Shown in pieces: positions 1 through 12,400 of a DNA stretch of 64,000 nt. Every line of letters starts with the position of its first letter. The first letter of the stretch is position 1. This DNA comes from Epinephelus fuscoguttatus. Lineage: Eukaryota; Chordata; Actinopteri; Perciformes; Serranidae. Where the stretch lies: NCBI RefSeq assembly GCF_011397635.1, contig NC_064760.1, forward strand, positions 26,386,856-26,450,855, written 5' to 3'. The position numbers were made by a program, and so were the translations under genes. The notes under the pieces were generated by a model. That model had not been told where the DNA came from, made no database searches, and was given only the letters and a program-made list of their open reading frames with translations.

Positions 1-397
1 TTTTTCCTATTTCCACTGTGAAAAGTTGCGGATGGTACCAATGGGACTGTTCCGTACTGTCCCCATTTTTGGTCACCCCTCTGTTGGGGTACCTAGCACA
101 CAGGTCTGGTACTAAAAGGTGGCAAAAAAGTGGCAGATTGACTGAACGTTGAAAAACTGAGACACATTGTTGAAACTGCACTTATTTTTCGTAAGACATC
201 TCAGGCTCTTCAACACCTGTTCTGTAAATGGATGAAAGTTTTCAGAATGTACCTCTTTACACTAAAAGAAAACTGAAAAATGTAGGTGTTGTTATTTATA
301 GGTTATTATGCAATGGTTTCATTGGTTCGGCCCACTTAAGATCAAATCAGGCTGTACAGTATGTGGCCCATGAACTAAAATGAGTTTGACACCCCTG
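1..397. repeat. Non-autonomous DNA transposon relics, including a hAT right end
   Basis: The stretch ending at 397 (…GAGTTTGACACCCCTG) is the right terminus typical of abundant fish hAT elements whose inverted repeat begins CAGGGGTGTCAAACTC. The left terminus is not visible and may lie outside the window. Bases 30-130 contain a separate low-copy-looking piece with GGTACC and GGGGTACC words, resembling hairpin MITEs common in fish. Assignment is from recalled termini only. Confidence 0.55.
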
Positions 398-1792
398 GTA
401 GATGCATCAGAGGAATACCGACAGATGGACTGATGAACTGGTAGTTTTGGTCTTTTTATGCCACCAAAATGTTGAACACAGCAGCCTTATTCTTTGAAAT
501 ATACAAAAGTCGAACCAACCAAACACGTATTATTCATAAATCTGTATTTCTCTTTTTGTACCCTTCCTCCATAACACTGGAACACAATACACAGTCAATA
601 TTATCCATCTGTTCATAATGCTGCTATTTCCTGGTGTCTATCTGTCTGTCTGAGGGGTCTAGAGGGTTTGCGGCGGTGAAATGGAGACATTGGAGCTAGT
701 ATGGCCCCTTGCCCAACGCTCTGTGATTAGCTCATGGTTTTCCTCTCATTGCTTCACTCACTTGGCTCGTGTGACATTGACGTGAGCACGTGCTTGACAG
801 GAAGAAAACTTTCAGCTATCTTGGAGATTTGCGTCAGTCAGGCAACATGCAGCCATTCGGCTGCTGTATCTGATGTCCTAATGCAACCCGCTGTGTGTGT
901 GTCGGCGTGTGTGTGTGCTGAGAGTGTGGTTTAATTGTGAACTATAGACGTGTGTGTTGTAGTAATCAAAGTAATCATCAATTCCCGCATAGGTTGGTGT
1001 ATGTGCCAGCATGAGCTCAGATTTTGAGTGTTTCTGTGTGCGCACTGTGCGGTCACACATACGCACACCTGTGTATTTGACAATGTGTCAATGATGTTTC
1101 GCATTAATGTGAGTCAATCTGGATACTGAGCTCACTGTCATTAATCAGCAGGCAGCAGCAGGGAAGTCTGTTTTTTTTTCCTGTAACCTACTTTCAGATA
1201 GATGGATGGATGTATGACTGAGTAACTGGAGACAAAGAGAAAGGAAAGAGATGAAGAGGAATGAACAAAGGGATGTAATTGTTTGTTTGATTGTTAATGA
1301 CTGCAGGACACAAAGTCCAAATTGTTACCTGATCCACATCTAACCCCACTTTTCCTCTTCCTGTCTCTGCTCCTCTTCGTCTCCCCTCATTCCTGGAAGG
1401 CTCACAGGCGAGCCATAGAGTGACGTGGCCGAGTCGATTTAAAGGTCTGCGGTTCGCCAATTGCAGAGTTGTCTTTTGGGTCTGGATGATGTTTGCCAGG
1501 TTGAGTTTATCTCAGGGCTAGCTGTGCCTAATTCACTTCAGATCACAACCCTGACCGGAGTGTGTGCATGTGTGTGTGTGCTGTTCGCTGAAATATAGGC
1601 TGTCTGCTTCGTTGCATCATAGTCATGGAAAATAATCAGGAAAGTAACGAAAGTTCCTGCAGGTTTCACACACTCTCTCTCTCACACACACTCTAGTCTG
1701 AGCCCTGACATATTGATAAGTGAGCGGCGGCCGGTAACAGAAACCTCCCTGGTTGTTCCATGTGTGTACCAGCTGTGGGAACTGGTGACCAC

Positions 1793-1795
1793 ACG

Positions 1796-1837
<42 letters not shown>

Positions 1838-1852
1838 ACACACACACACACA
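1793..1852. repeat. (CT)n/(CA)n microsatellite
   Basis: A short CT run passes directly into a nearly pure CA dinucleotide array with one interruption (CATACA). Length polymorphism is likely. Confidence 0.95.
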
Positions 1853-2249
1853 GCCTGACCCAAGGAAAAAGGGGTTCCTCTGAGATCACAGCTGGATCTG
1901 CCACAGGTCAGACATATTTGAAAGGGGAGGAAAGAAAGACGGCAACCATTTAAAACCCTTTGATTCCCCGCAATGTCCAATCAGTAAATTAACTGCAGAA
2001 ATAAAAAGCCAGTGCTTCTGTCCAGACTCCACTCGTCTGTTGTCCAGGTTGCATGTCTGTGCGTAATCCCCATTCCTCATTTCTCCCTCTGTTTTACTGC
2101 CATTATTCAGCAACCCACACCTCTCAAGTTTGACAGTGTGCTCAGAAGAACAGGGGTAAGAAAATACACAATGCTGAGTGGTGTATGTTAAGCGAGTCCA
2201 ATGTGGTGTTGATTACCTTGTCAGCAATGAGGTTGCTGAGTTTACACAG

Positions 2250-2480
2250 CCACTGAAAGACCAGAGAGGGAAAGATAGAGGGAGAGAAGAGAGGGACAGT
2301 GGAGGAGAGGAGTGAGGCTGTTAACTGCCTTTCCATACAAGGAGAGGTAGGGGGAGAGAAGAGGAGGAGGGGGAGGAGAAAGCGAGAGGCAGCGAGAGAA
2401 AGAGAGGTAATTTGAGGAGATACAATGAGAGAGGGAAGGGAGGAGGAGAGAAAGGAGATAAAGACAGGGGATACAGGGAT
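2250..2480. repeat. Purine-rich low-complexity tract (GA/GGA)
   Basis: The plus strand is almost all A and G, with GAGAG, GGAGG and AGAGAAAG words. It generates long artefactual open frames on the minus strand. Such tracts can form triplex structures; here it is simply a compositional feature. Confidence 0.85.
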
Positions 2481-5400
2481 AAAGGCTGATAAGGCTGCAA
2501 CAGACAGCACAGAGAAAGAGGAGACGAAGTGAGTGAGTGGAGCTGTATCCTCTCTGAAGTCCGACAGTGTGATTCTGCTGCAGCTTCTCTTCCCGTCACT
2601 GACCCGACTGACCCAACACAGGTAGGGCACACACCGAGACTCCATTCATTCTCTGCACAGGAATCTGAGAGCACATATGCAAGTGTGAATGCTCTTTTTT
2701 TAGCCACATGGCATCCCATAACAGTTTGTTTCACCAGGGAAGGTGTATTTTTGGGAGTTAATGCACTCAGCAGTCGAAGAAATGTTCACATCCCTTACTT
2801 TAGCAAAAGTGGCCACAATACAAAAGTATTCACAGGTAAATGTAGAAGTGTTTGAATGTATAAATAGTAGTTTGTTTTGTTCTGGCCATAAGTGTGTTAT
2901 GTTATTTAAATGTTAATACTGTGAATTATATTATGGGATGGTTAAGATTGGCGCATTAATGTGTAAGCAGCGTTTTAATGCTGCAGCATTTCAAGGTGAT
3001 AAATTTAACTTCTTGAATATGTTTGAATGGTTTAATCTATAAGTATGCATCATGTTTCCATCATATCTTTTTAATGTGTAAAATTATTTATTATTTTTGG
3101 AGTATTTTCCTCCAACATGTAGTGGAGCAGAAGTTTAAAATAACTTCAATTGAAAGTACGCAAGTGAAGTAAAAGAAAATTGTACCTAAATAAAGATAAG
3201 TGTGTTTTCCACCACTGCATTTATGTCATGTTACTTCTCATGCAAGAATATTGTGCACATGAATCTTTTTTGTAACAAGTGCACCCTTTGAAATTGAAGT
3301 TTTTTGCAAATTGCATCCCTGAACACAAACTTTTGCCACTGAATTCACAATTTCTATTGATTTTTGCACGTTTTTGCACATTTGTGTCGACAGCTGCTTC
3401 ATTTTCATCGGTGCAATTTCTGTGCAACATACAGGCTTTGGTTAAATAGTTCAGGCAAAGCTAAATCTGCACACCCTCCTCATTTGTTTCCGTCTGAACT
3501 GCTGTCTACACTGTCATGACTTCATCACCTCCTGCAGGAGAAAAAGTCAAGTTTCTGACCTCCTGTTGTGATGCATGCTCTGCTAAGTGTGAGTACCTGT
3601 CTGTGTTTCTGTGTAAGCATGAAGGTGAACGCGTGTAAAAAGTGTCAGACTGATGCATCTCTTTTCTCAGCTGAATCCCCCCCTCCAAAGAAAAAAGAGA
3701 AAAAGACTTTTGAGAAAAATCTTAGAGAAAACAGCTAATTACCTCCCCGCCATCCCCTTGTTAAAAAACGAACATACCTCCCGCTGTGTGCACAAATCTG
3801 TGCTTGTGCGTACATACCTGCGTGCCTGTGTATATGAGCTGAGATGAATGTGTGTATTATCTCGGCATGAGTCTGCTGTAATTACACAGTGAAGGTGCCC
3901 ATGGGGCGACAGCCGCCACATTTGGCCCCGCGCCACATCCCCTGGTTTTATTGTGTCTTGTGCCTGACAAAAAAAAAATGCTGCGTGTGTCTGCTCATGT
4001 GAACTGATGAGAGCAGGTCTGTGTGAGAGTGTACACTGCCTCTGTATGCATCAATAAATACCGTACCGTCTATTGTTACTTCTGTATGCATTTTCAGGAG
4101 CGGCAGCAGACACCGGCTGGTAGCAGGTCTGTGTGTATGTTGACTGAAGCTCAGTGTGTGAGTGTGGGAATTCAAAAAATGTCTCTTTAGTGTGTTATAG
4201 TGTCAGTGGGACAAGTTCAGAGGGAAGGTCGAAGGCTCTCCTGAACCAACGTCTCAGTGTAGAGTAGGGTCATCTGATTAATAGCAACAGAGATCACGTG
4301 ACAGCTGTTTAACAGACTGCCCTCACATTATATCACTAACAAATCATTTTGGGAAAAAGAGATCATGTTCTGTGTGCACATCAAATCACTTGCTGTGAGT
4401 TTCCAGTTTAAAATCCTGATCTCTCCCGTCTGGAATGTGTGTGTAAAAGAGGTAAACTTTGCAACAGCCACTAACAGGACTGATATTTCCCAGCAGGCAC
4501 AGTAACTGTTGAGATCACACACTTCAGATCTGTGTGATGAACTTCACTAACCTGTGCACACAGCTCAATCGCAAGCCTCAAAAAGAGCTTATTTAGTCTT
4601 AATAAAGCCCAAAGAAAAGAAAGTTACTTTTTGGAACTAGTTGCACAGTAAAGCATCTCAACCTGGAGCTTTACCTGCCTCCTGCAGAGCAGCGAGGTTG
4701 CAGCCAGTGAGATGATCATGACTGAGCAGTGAGATCAAAGCTGGGCTCCGTGTGTTTCCATACTTGAGGTATTTTTATGGCTGGCTGTTAAAACTGTTCA
4801 GTGGTTAATGTACATTTAATGGAGACAGGGAATTGATAAAACACTCAGTGACACATAAGGCTGCGGTCAGAAAAGTGTCAGAGTTGGAGTTTGCAGCTAT
4901 GTTGGCAGAGTAATACTATCTGACCTCTGGAAATAGACTTCAGGGACAATGTACAGCTGGACATGAGTGTTATGTGCTTCGGCGGGGTGTGTGTGTGTGT
5001 GTGTTTTGCATGCACATGTGTGTCTTTGTGCGCTGGTCGACTTGCCCAAATTTAACTGTCTGCATTCTGCAGCTGCCTGGAGGTTTAGTTATAGTATAGT
5101 AACCCATAGAAACGCCACACAAAGCTGCAGCCACGGAACATCATTCTCCCTTTCTGTGACATGCAGACACAGAGAAATATATCTGTCGTCGAGTCATAAA
5201 CGGTCATCTCAAAGTTCAAACATCTGCCAGTGGAATAGGAAGAAGGCGAAACAGCGTCACTTTTGCAGTACAAAGACGTGCAAATAACTCACATATGTTA
5301 CGTCTTTATTCATGTGAAATCTTTTTAATAGAAACAGTAAAACTGTGTGTCGCCCTGGTGCCAAATTGCTTTTGGTGGTTTCCATGAATATTTTACAGCT

Positions 5401-6605
5401 CGCACTTTAAATGCAGCCATAAAAGCTCAAAGTGGTTTGCATAATTATAACAGCAAGAATATCCTATCTAATTTAGTTTTTTATTTATTTTTGTTTTATC
5501 TGATTTTGTTTATATGCATGGCATAGGTGCAGATTTCAGAGGGGACGCAGGGGACACATCCAATTCTCTTTATTAAAAACATCTGCACCCATCCCCCCTA
5601 AAAAATATACGACAGTTGAGAAAGTTAAAGACATTTACACCATAAACTGATGCAGAAAAGGCTAAAATTGGATATAAATAATCAGTATTAAGCTAAAAAA
5701 AATCACAAGTCTGGGGTGAATTAAGATGGAGAATTTGTCGCAGTGCATTCACAGATTCTTATTCACAATAGAATAGTTTGTCTGCTTTGGCTGCTGGTCT
5801 AATTCTGCCACCATTAGATAGGATGAGATGGAAGGATGTGTTCAGGGTGCTGCTCATCTCCTGGGGCAGAGTCATGAAGCGAAAGAACCTCAACTCTTCA
5901 GCCCTACACAATGAAATGTAAGGCTGAATGTGTTTTGACCAAGTATAGTTCACGTGCCCTCCTCCCCTCTCTGCCTCTCTTAATAGAGCGAGTCTGACTC
6001 AGCAGCCGGCGGTCAGAGGATGGTCAGTCGCTGAGGTCAGTACAGAGCAGCAGAGCAGACAGGATTTGCATCTATCCTCAGAGATGTCATCCGTGTTGTT
6101 TTATTTTAGGCCAGCTTCTGTGGCAGACATTACCGTGACAGCGATGAATGTTAACCGTTTTGCCTTGTAGCCACAGATTGGCTGTGGACCAACACACACT
6201 CGGCACAGCCCAGGGGAATAGGAGGTTTTTTTAAAAAAAAAAAAAAATCAAAGCCTCCGAGGTCAACGGGTTCAATCAGCTTTGTTCTTAGATAAAATGG
6301 ATTTGTTGTGATATGAGGGCAGGGATGTGGAATTTCCCCCTTTATACTAATTTTCCAGCATCGTCTGGGTTTGGTTTCCTAAATGTTTGTGTTAAGATCC
6401 TTTCATTTGCTCACTGATGGATAAGGATTACATGCCAGAGTCCCAGACTTCTTCTGCAGCTTTTGATTTTAAAATATCCCTCAAATTTAAAGCTGTTGTA
6501 AGCAGTAGGCTTCTTTTGGCGTCACTGGACAGAAATTCCATAATAACCTTTCAGCATATTGTAATTTAAGTTGTCTGAGAGAACACCAGACTGCTGCACC
6601 TCCTC

Positions 6606-6840
6606 TTGGCTCTGTTTTCAAGCTTTAGAAAATCTAGCCCGCGACAGGGGACTTTAGTGAATTACGGGTCATTTCAGAGAGAGGACGTTCTGTTTTGCTG
6701 TTCTAGATCACTCAGGACTCCTGACACTGACCTTGTTGCTCCCTGGGTGAGGACAAAGTGCTACAGGGAGGCGGCATTAAGTGCCTGTGGTCCTCGCCTC
6801 TGGAATAGACTGCCAGAAGAGCTGAGGGCATACTTTGTTG
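6606..6840 (+). repeat. LINE (L2/CR1-like) ORF2 C-terminal fragment
   Basis: The translated strand contains VRTKCYREAAL and GPRLWNRLPEELRA. This resembles the C-terminal tail of fish L2-type non-LTR reverse transcriptases, where a T-K-x-x-G-x-R-A-F motif is followed by a P-x-LWN-x-LP block. Only this tail is present, with no catalytic domain upstream, so it is a 5'-truncated dead copy. The family assignment is inferred from the motif. Confidence 0.65.
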
Positions 6841-7463
6841 TATTGTTAAGCACCTGGTATTGCAGTCTTGCATGAAATACACCATAAAATGTAGATGCGC
6901 ATGCACATCCCTTCAGATGGTGAAAGCCTGATTGAGTGGTGGAAAATCTTGTCTTGTCAAAACTGCCTACACTGCGAAGCAACCTCAGAAAGAAAGATAG
7001 ACTTATCAAAAAGAGCATCCAAAAGAGAGTTTGACAATAAACAACATCTGAAGATGTAAATCAGCGAAGCAGAGATGAAGAGAAAATGTTGCCAATAGTT
7101 TAGCCCTCTGCTAACCAAAGCCAAAGGCTCACGGTTGCGGCTAATTCATGTTTATATAGTTATGTTAGCTCGAGCCTTGAATCACAAGAAAACAAGACAG
7201 CAATTATCATAGAATTACTGCTCTATAATGTCATCAGGGTCACAGTCATGACTGTGATGAATAACTAGTCCTAATACAGGTATGTAACACGTGCACATGC
7301 TTGTCTGGTGGGAGGGGCTTAGGTCAGAGAGCTGCAGGCGGAGGGCTGTATTTTCAAATGATGGTCTTTTTCTCTTTTTTTCTTTGCCTTTTCCAGAAAC
7401 CTATCCTCCCCAGCTCGAAGAAAACTCTTTCACAACCATTTTTCATCTCTCCATTTCTTTCAG

Positions 7464-9452
7464 ATGATGTCATCAGAGCACCTGACCTGCGGCTGGCTGC
7501 AGCAGCTCCTCGTTGTACTTCTGAAGCTTTGCCTCACTTTTGCTGGGCCTCTGCGACCGCTCAATGGGACGGAGTGCACAGCCAAGGGTCCTGCTTCCTA
7601 CATCCTGGTCTTTACAGGTCACTGGAGCCCACAGGCCTTCCCCAAGCAGTATCCACTGTTCCGGCCCCCTGCACAGTGGTCCAAACTCATTGGTGAGAAA
7701 AGAAAGGCTGCTGGGGACAAAGGAGTTGGTTATTAGAAAATTTCTTATGGAAAGTTTTACCTCTCACACGTCCATTGAATTTTGATTATTATTTCAGACT
7801 TGCAACAGCAGTGAGGAGTCAGCCATTATTATTTGACCTCACTTGGTCAGAATTTACCCATGCATAGTTTTTGTGGACGAGGTGAACCAGGGACAGGGAC
7901 AGGGATGCGGACCACAGTGAAATGAAGGGACACTTGTGCCTCATTCACACTGCATGGCTTGACTCAACTTCACTCGACTATACGACAACGATATCAACCA
8001 AAAGCGGTAAACTTTAGTTGCATTTTGGCTGATCGTTTACACGACACCTGCGTTTTGGGTGCCTGAAAATGCAACGTTTTGAAAATGGGTTCCAGAGTGC
8101 AATTTTTTGGAAACAGCACCGTCTCCATTGTCATGGACACTTGCAATATGCAGTTCCTCTGAAAACGGAGACTTTTTGCACATGCGTATTACAGTTTCAG
8201 TCGCTAGGCATGCGCAACAGAGTTGACCATCACAACAATAATGGCGGACTCCCGAGGTCTGTTTGTGCTGCTCACCCTATTGAATGTATCAACGCTTCTC
8301 CAGCAAAGTGTAGATTTACTGTAGCAACTCAACCTTGTTGTCCGTCCAGACAAACATTCATGTGGTTGCCATTTTGTTTGTTTATACATCACAGCTCTGT
8401 AGAGGGAAGCACATGTGTGCAGGTGTGTGTTGTTTCCTTACAAAGTCACACCGCCAACTACTGGCCTGGCATGTGTACCCCAGCATTTTTGGTCATTTTT
8501 ACGCGGAACTTTTTCAAAATGAAAATGAGAAATGATTCCGTTTTCAGGGGATAGTTTTCGTGTAAACATTGCCTACCTGTTGGCCTACCAAATCCTTTTT
8601 TCTGTTTCACTTTTCACCGCGGATAGTACCTCCTCATTGTAGGCGGGATTCTCAGCTGATCACCATAGTGACGCCGTGTGAAACTGCTGTGACATCATCT
8701 TCAACGCTTGTTGAAAGGAACGTTTGCACTTCCTCAGGTGTATGCTGAAGTGATCGTAGTGTGCAGTGTTGTTTTGCGGGCTGCCATTGTTTAATATCTG
8801 GATTGAGTGAGTAAAAACATTTCAGTTGCTATTGATGTTAGCCTGGCTATGTAAAAAACGCTCAACTCACTTGGAGCCTCGACCACAGTCAGGTGCTATC
8901 CACAACTTGAAAATCCCAAAAAAAAAGTAGATGAGTCAAGTTGAGTAAAGCCGTGCAGTACAATGCGATGGTATAACTGCGGCATTAACTTCAACTAAAG
9001 GCAGATTGTTGGCTCTCTGTCATGTGTCAGAGGTTTAGTGCCTCATTGTCAGCGTACACATATGCACACAGACACACACACGGGTGAGAGATGTTAATGA
9101 GCAAAGCAGCAAGAGGCAGAGGGCAATAAGAAAGACAGTCTGAATGCTACCAGATGGGGTTTTTCTCTTCTGTCCAGCCATATCTTTATATTTCTCTGTG
9201 TCTTCAACTCAACCCAACACTCCTCCCCACATTTCTGCTGGTTTACCACAGTGTTGGCGGTAAACACTGGAGTAGTGGTTTCGGGGCTGGTGAAGGTGGG
9301 TGATGATAGTCGGGGTGTGGTGGGGTCAAACCGCTTACCTCAGAGCCAGGAGGAGGAGAAGAAGAGATTCAGGCCCTTCTATTCGGCTTTTATTTCTTAT
9401 GTCCATGGAGTATGGGATGGATGACAGATGTTTGTACATCTGTGTGCATGTA

Positions 9453-9483
<31 letters not shown>

Positions 9484-12400
9484 TGGACGGCTCCTGTGCA
9501 TCACTGTCTGTGGCGGCCGTGGCTTTGTCTGGTTTCCAGCTCTCCCACTGGTGCCCTGCTGCCCTGCCAGATGATGATGGCCTACTTACTCCATATAGAG
9601 ACAGGCATCGGAGATTCTGACACACCCGTAATGACTTTTAATGTTCCTGGGCTCCGGTGGATGGGGGAGCGGGAGGTGGGCAAGGAATGGACTTTGTCAC
9701 AAGAGAAGAAAAACACAAGGGCCTCAAAGGGCTGACAGTCTAAGGTTGGGGACAAAAAGAACCCTGGAAATGGAGTTTGTCACAGCACAAAGAAAAGCAT
9801 GACCTGTCGAGGGGTTTGGGGGCCTGCAATGGTTTTGTGTTGCTTTACTGTGGAGACCTGGGGGCGAGGGACCAAGGACATTGCCAGAGGGAAGAGGGAA
9901 TGGAGTTTGTCATGGCCAAAGAAAAAACACGGGTGAATTAGGAAGGGCGGGAAGTGGGCTTTAACGTCTTGGTGGGGCTTAAACGTGACGTGTTATCGAG
10001 TTTCAGGGTCTTGACGCTTGTGGGAAATTTGTCAGGATGGAAATGCAATTAAGTGTGTAAGTAATGGTAGTTTGGGGAGAAACAAGATAGTGTGCGAAGT
10101 GTGCTGAGCAGGTTGTGTGTGTGGCTCAGTGCGGTATGTGCGTTAATACACGTGTCAAGAGTGTTTAAGTATAAATGCGTGGTTGTGAATGTGCGCCTGT
10201 ACGCAACTATGAAAAGTGAGGTAAGGCAGAACCATCAGAGCATTTGTCAGCGTGTTTCTGGCTAACCTTACTCTGCCCTTAAAACCACTGGCCCAGGCCA
10301 GTGGCTCTGTGGGTTTCAATATGGAGCTCCAGAACCTGCGGTGCAAACAGCTTAACCTAAATCAGTCTCTTGATTCTCAACAGATTTCATAGATAACCAG
10401 AACTAAATATGAGAATGTGAAGCAAATGGTTCTCTTGGCCCAAAGGGTATGAAAATGCATCAACAGGGGTTTTCAAAATTGTTAAAAAAAACTCAGAGAT
10501 CCCGACCTGTCTCCTGGCAGCTCCAGCCTGTGTTGTGGTTTTATCAGTGATAGATGGAGAAAAGCTGTAACCATAACTGTGCGATAATGCCAAAGACATG
10601 CATGCGGGCAATTCCATCAGAATTGTCTGTTTAATTGCAGGATGTAGGAGGCAGCCGTAGAAATACATACAGGCTCCATGGTGGAAATGATCTCACCGTC
10701 TGGCTGAGGCTCTGTGGTCCTTCATTGACATTGATATGCATTCCAATGAATAAGCATCTTACTCCTGTCTTCTCCTCTTTCTTGTGTTTCTTTTCTCCCT
10801 TTAGCGGTCAGCCATAATCGCCATTTTCGGCTGTGGGAGGAGGGTGCTACAGCCAGTACAGGGGTGCAGAACTTTGCTGAAGTCGGGGTGACGGTGGAGC
10901 TGATGAAGGCAGCCAAGGAGGCCAGGAAGAGGCGTGCGGTCGGCGCCATGCACAGAACGGCCGGCATCCCTAACGGCATCGGGCACAGCTCCACGGAGTT
11001 GCTCATGCAGCCCCGGAACTCACTGGTAGGCACAAATAAAACTTAAGTAGAGGCAATACTCATTCATAAGAGCACACACATGCTCAGACACAGACACACA
11101 AGCCATCTGTTTGACTAAATCTATTCAGTCATCTGGTGACCAGGGCCTCCCCATAATGTCGTTCATCCGCTCTGACCAAACAGTTCACCACTTCTTTCCA
11201 CTATCCAATCAGACTATGTTTAGCTCAAGTGCTGAAGCTCTGCAGCCACAAACGCCCACATCCATCCTGCGCGGTCTGCACTCTGTCTGCTGCCTGTCCC
11301 ACTGAACTCTATGAGGTCAGGATGAGGGGCCGGGGTGAAGTTTTTTTAAAAGAAATAGGTTGACAATTTGGGAAACATGTTCATTAGCCGTCTTACCGAG
11401 AGTTGGATGAGAAGATTGATACCACTGTCATGTCTGTATGGTAAATATAAAGCTACAGCCAGCAGCTGGTTGGCTTAGCTTAGCATAAAAACTGGAAACA
11501 GGGAACACAGCTAGCTTGGCTCTTTACGACAGCAACATAATCTATCTACCAGGACTCCCTAAGTAACATGTTTAATGTGGAAAATAATGAAGTAAAAATG
11601 ACATTATGCTGTGTTACAGGAGGTTATGTGGTGAACTATTGTTTTGGCTAGGAGCAATCACTTTTTCGGAAACAGCAACTGAGTAGCACGCTAAAATTCA
11701 CGCTAATCTCTCATGACTGAAGGTTGCGAATATTGAGGTTCAGATATAGTTTATTAACTCTGTAAAAATAAAAAAGAACCATATTTTTTTTGTATTTTTG
11801 TAATATTTTTATCTGTAACTTAACAGTTATCAAACGAGGCAGTTGAGGAGGGGTAATATTACCCTACCACAACCAAAGACCAATGCTATGAGATACACTG
11901 TGACGCATACAGCCATATCTCACTGGAACAGTTTGCTGTGCTTTATATCTCAAGATACTACAACCTAAAGTTTGAAAAAGCAGCTAAAGAGATTCCCAAG
12001 AACATTGCTTCCATTACTTTTTAATTGCCGTCATCTGGAGATCATGCACTGCAAAAAGAAATCAGGTGGCTTAACTTAAATATTTAAGTTTAATTGCTGT
12101 CTTAAATATTCAAGTTGAATCAACTTGCATTTATGAGTTTTGAGAGTTAAGTTTAGCTTTGGACTGATTGCAGTAAGTTGACTTGATTATGTTGTACTTC
12201 TTGTTTCAACCAGAGATATTGGATAAAGCGAGATACCCCACTCAGCTCACTTCCAGGTTCAGTGACGTCAGCGCCACGCCCCCGTAGGAGACTTGCGGCA
12301 GCTCTGAATGTATTGTCGTCAATGAGGAAAATGAACGTGATCACAATTTATGGTCAGTTCTTTCGCCCTGTAGTCACTAAAGTAAATATTGGGTTCATTT

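Larger units (their letters stand above)
398..6590. other. Non-coding region upstream of spon2
   Basis: No convincing coding exon is visible: open frames are short, lack domain signatures, and several only translate CA/TG repeats. Visible contents are CT/CA microsatellite at 1793-1852, a purine-rich strand at about 2250-2480, a TG tract near 4988-5003, and an A-rich run near 6232-6247. Bases 5990-6060 are moderately GC-rich and followed by a possible splice donor (GAG|GTCAGT near 6034). This could be an untranslated first exon of spon2, but nothing in the sequence proves it. Confidence 0.5.

Noticed and set aside
878-1980. Minus-strand frames rich in Cys-Val or Thr-His
   Set aside because: Direct translations of CA/TG microsatellites.
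8069-8554. 161-codon plus-strand frame in spon2 intron 1
   Set aside because: Lies within an inverted-repeat element, has no domain signature, and is not bounded by plausible splice sites linking it to spon2.
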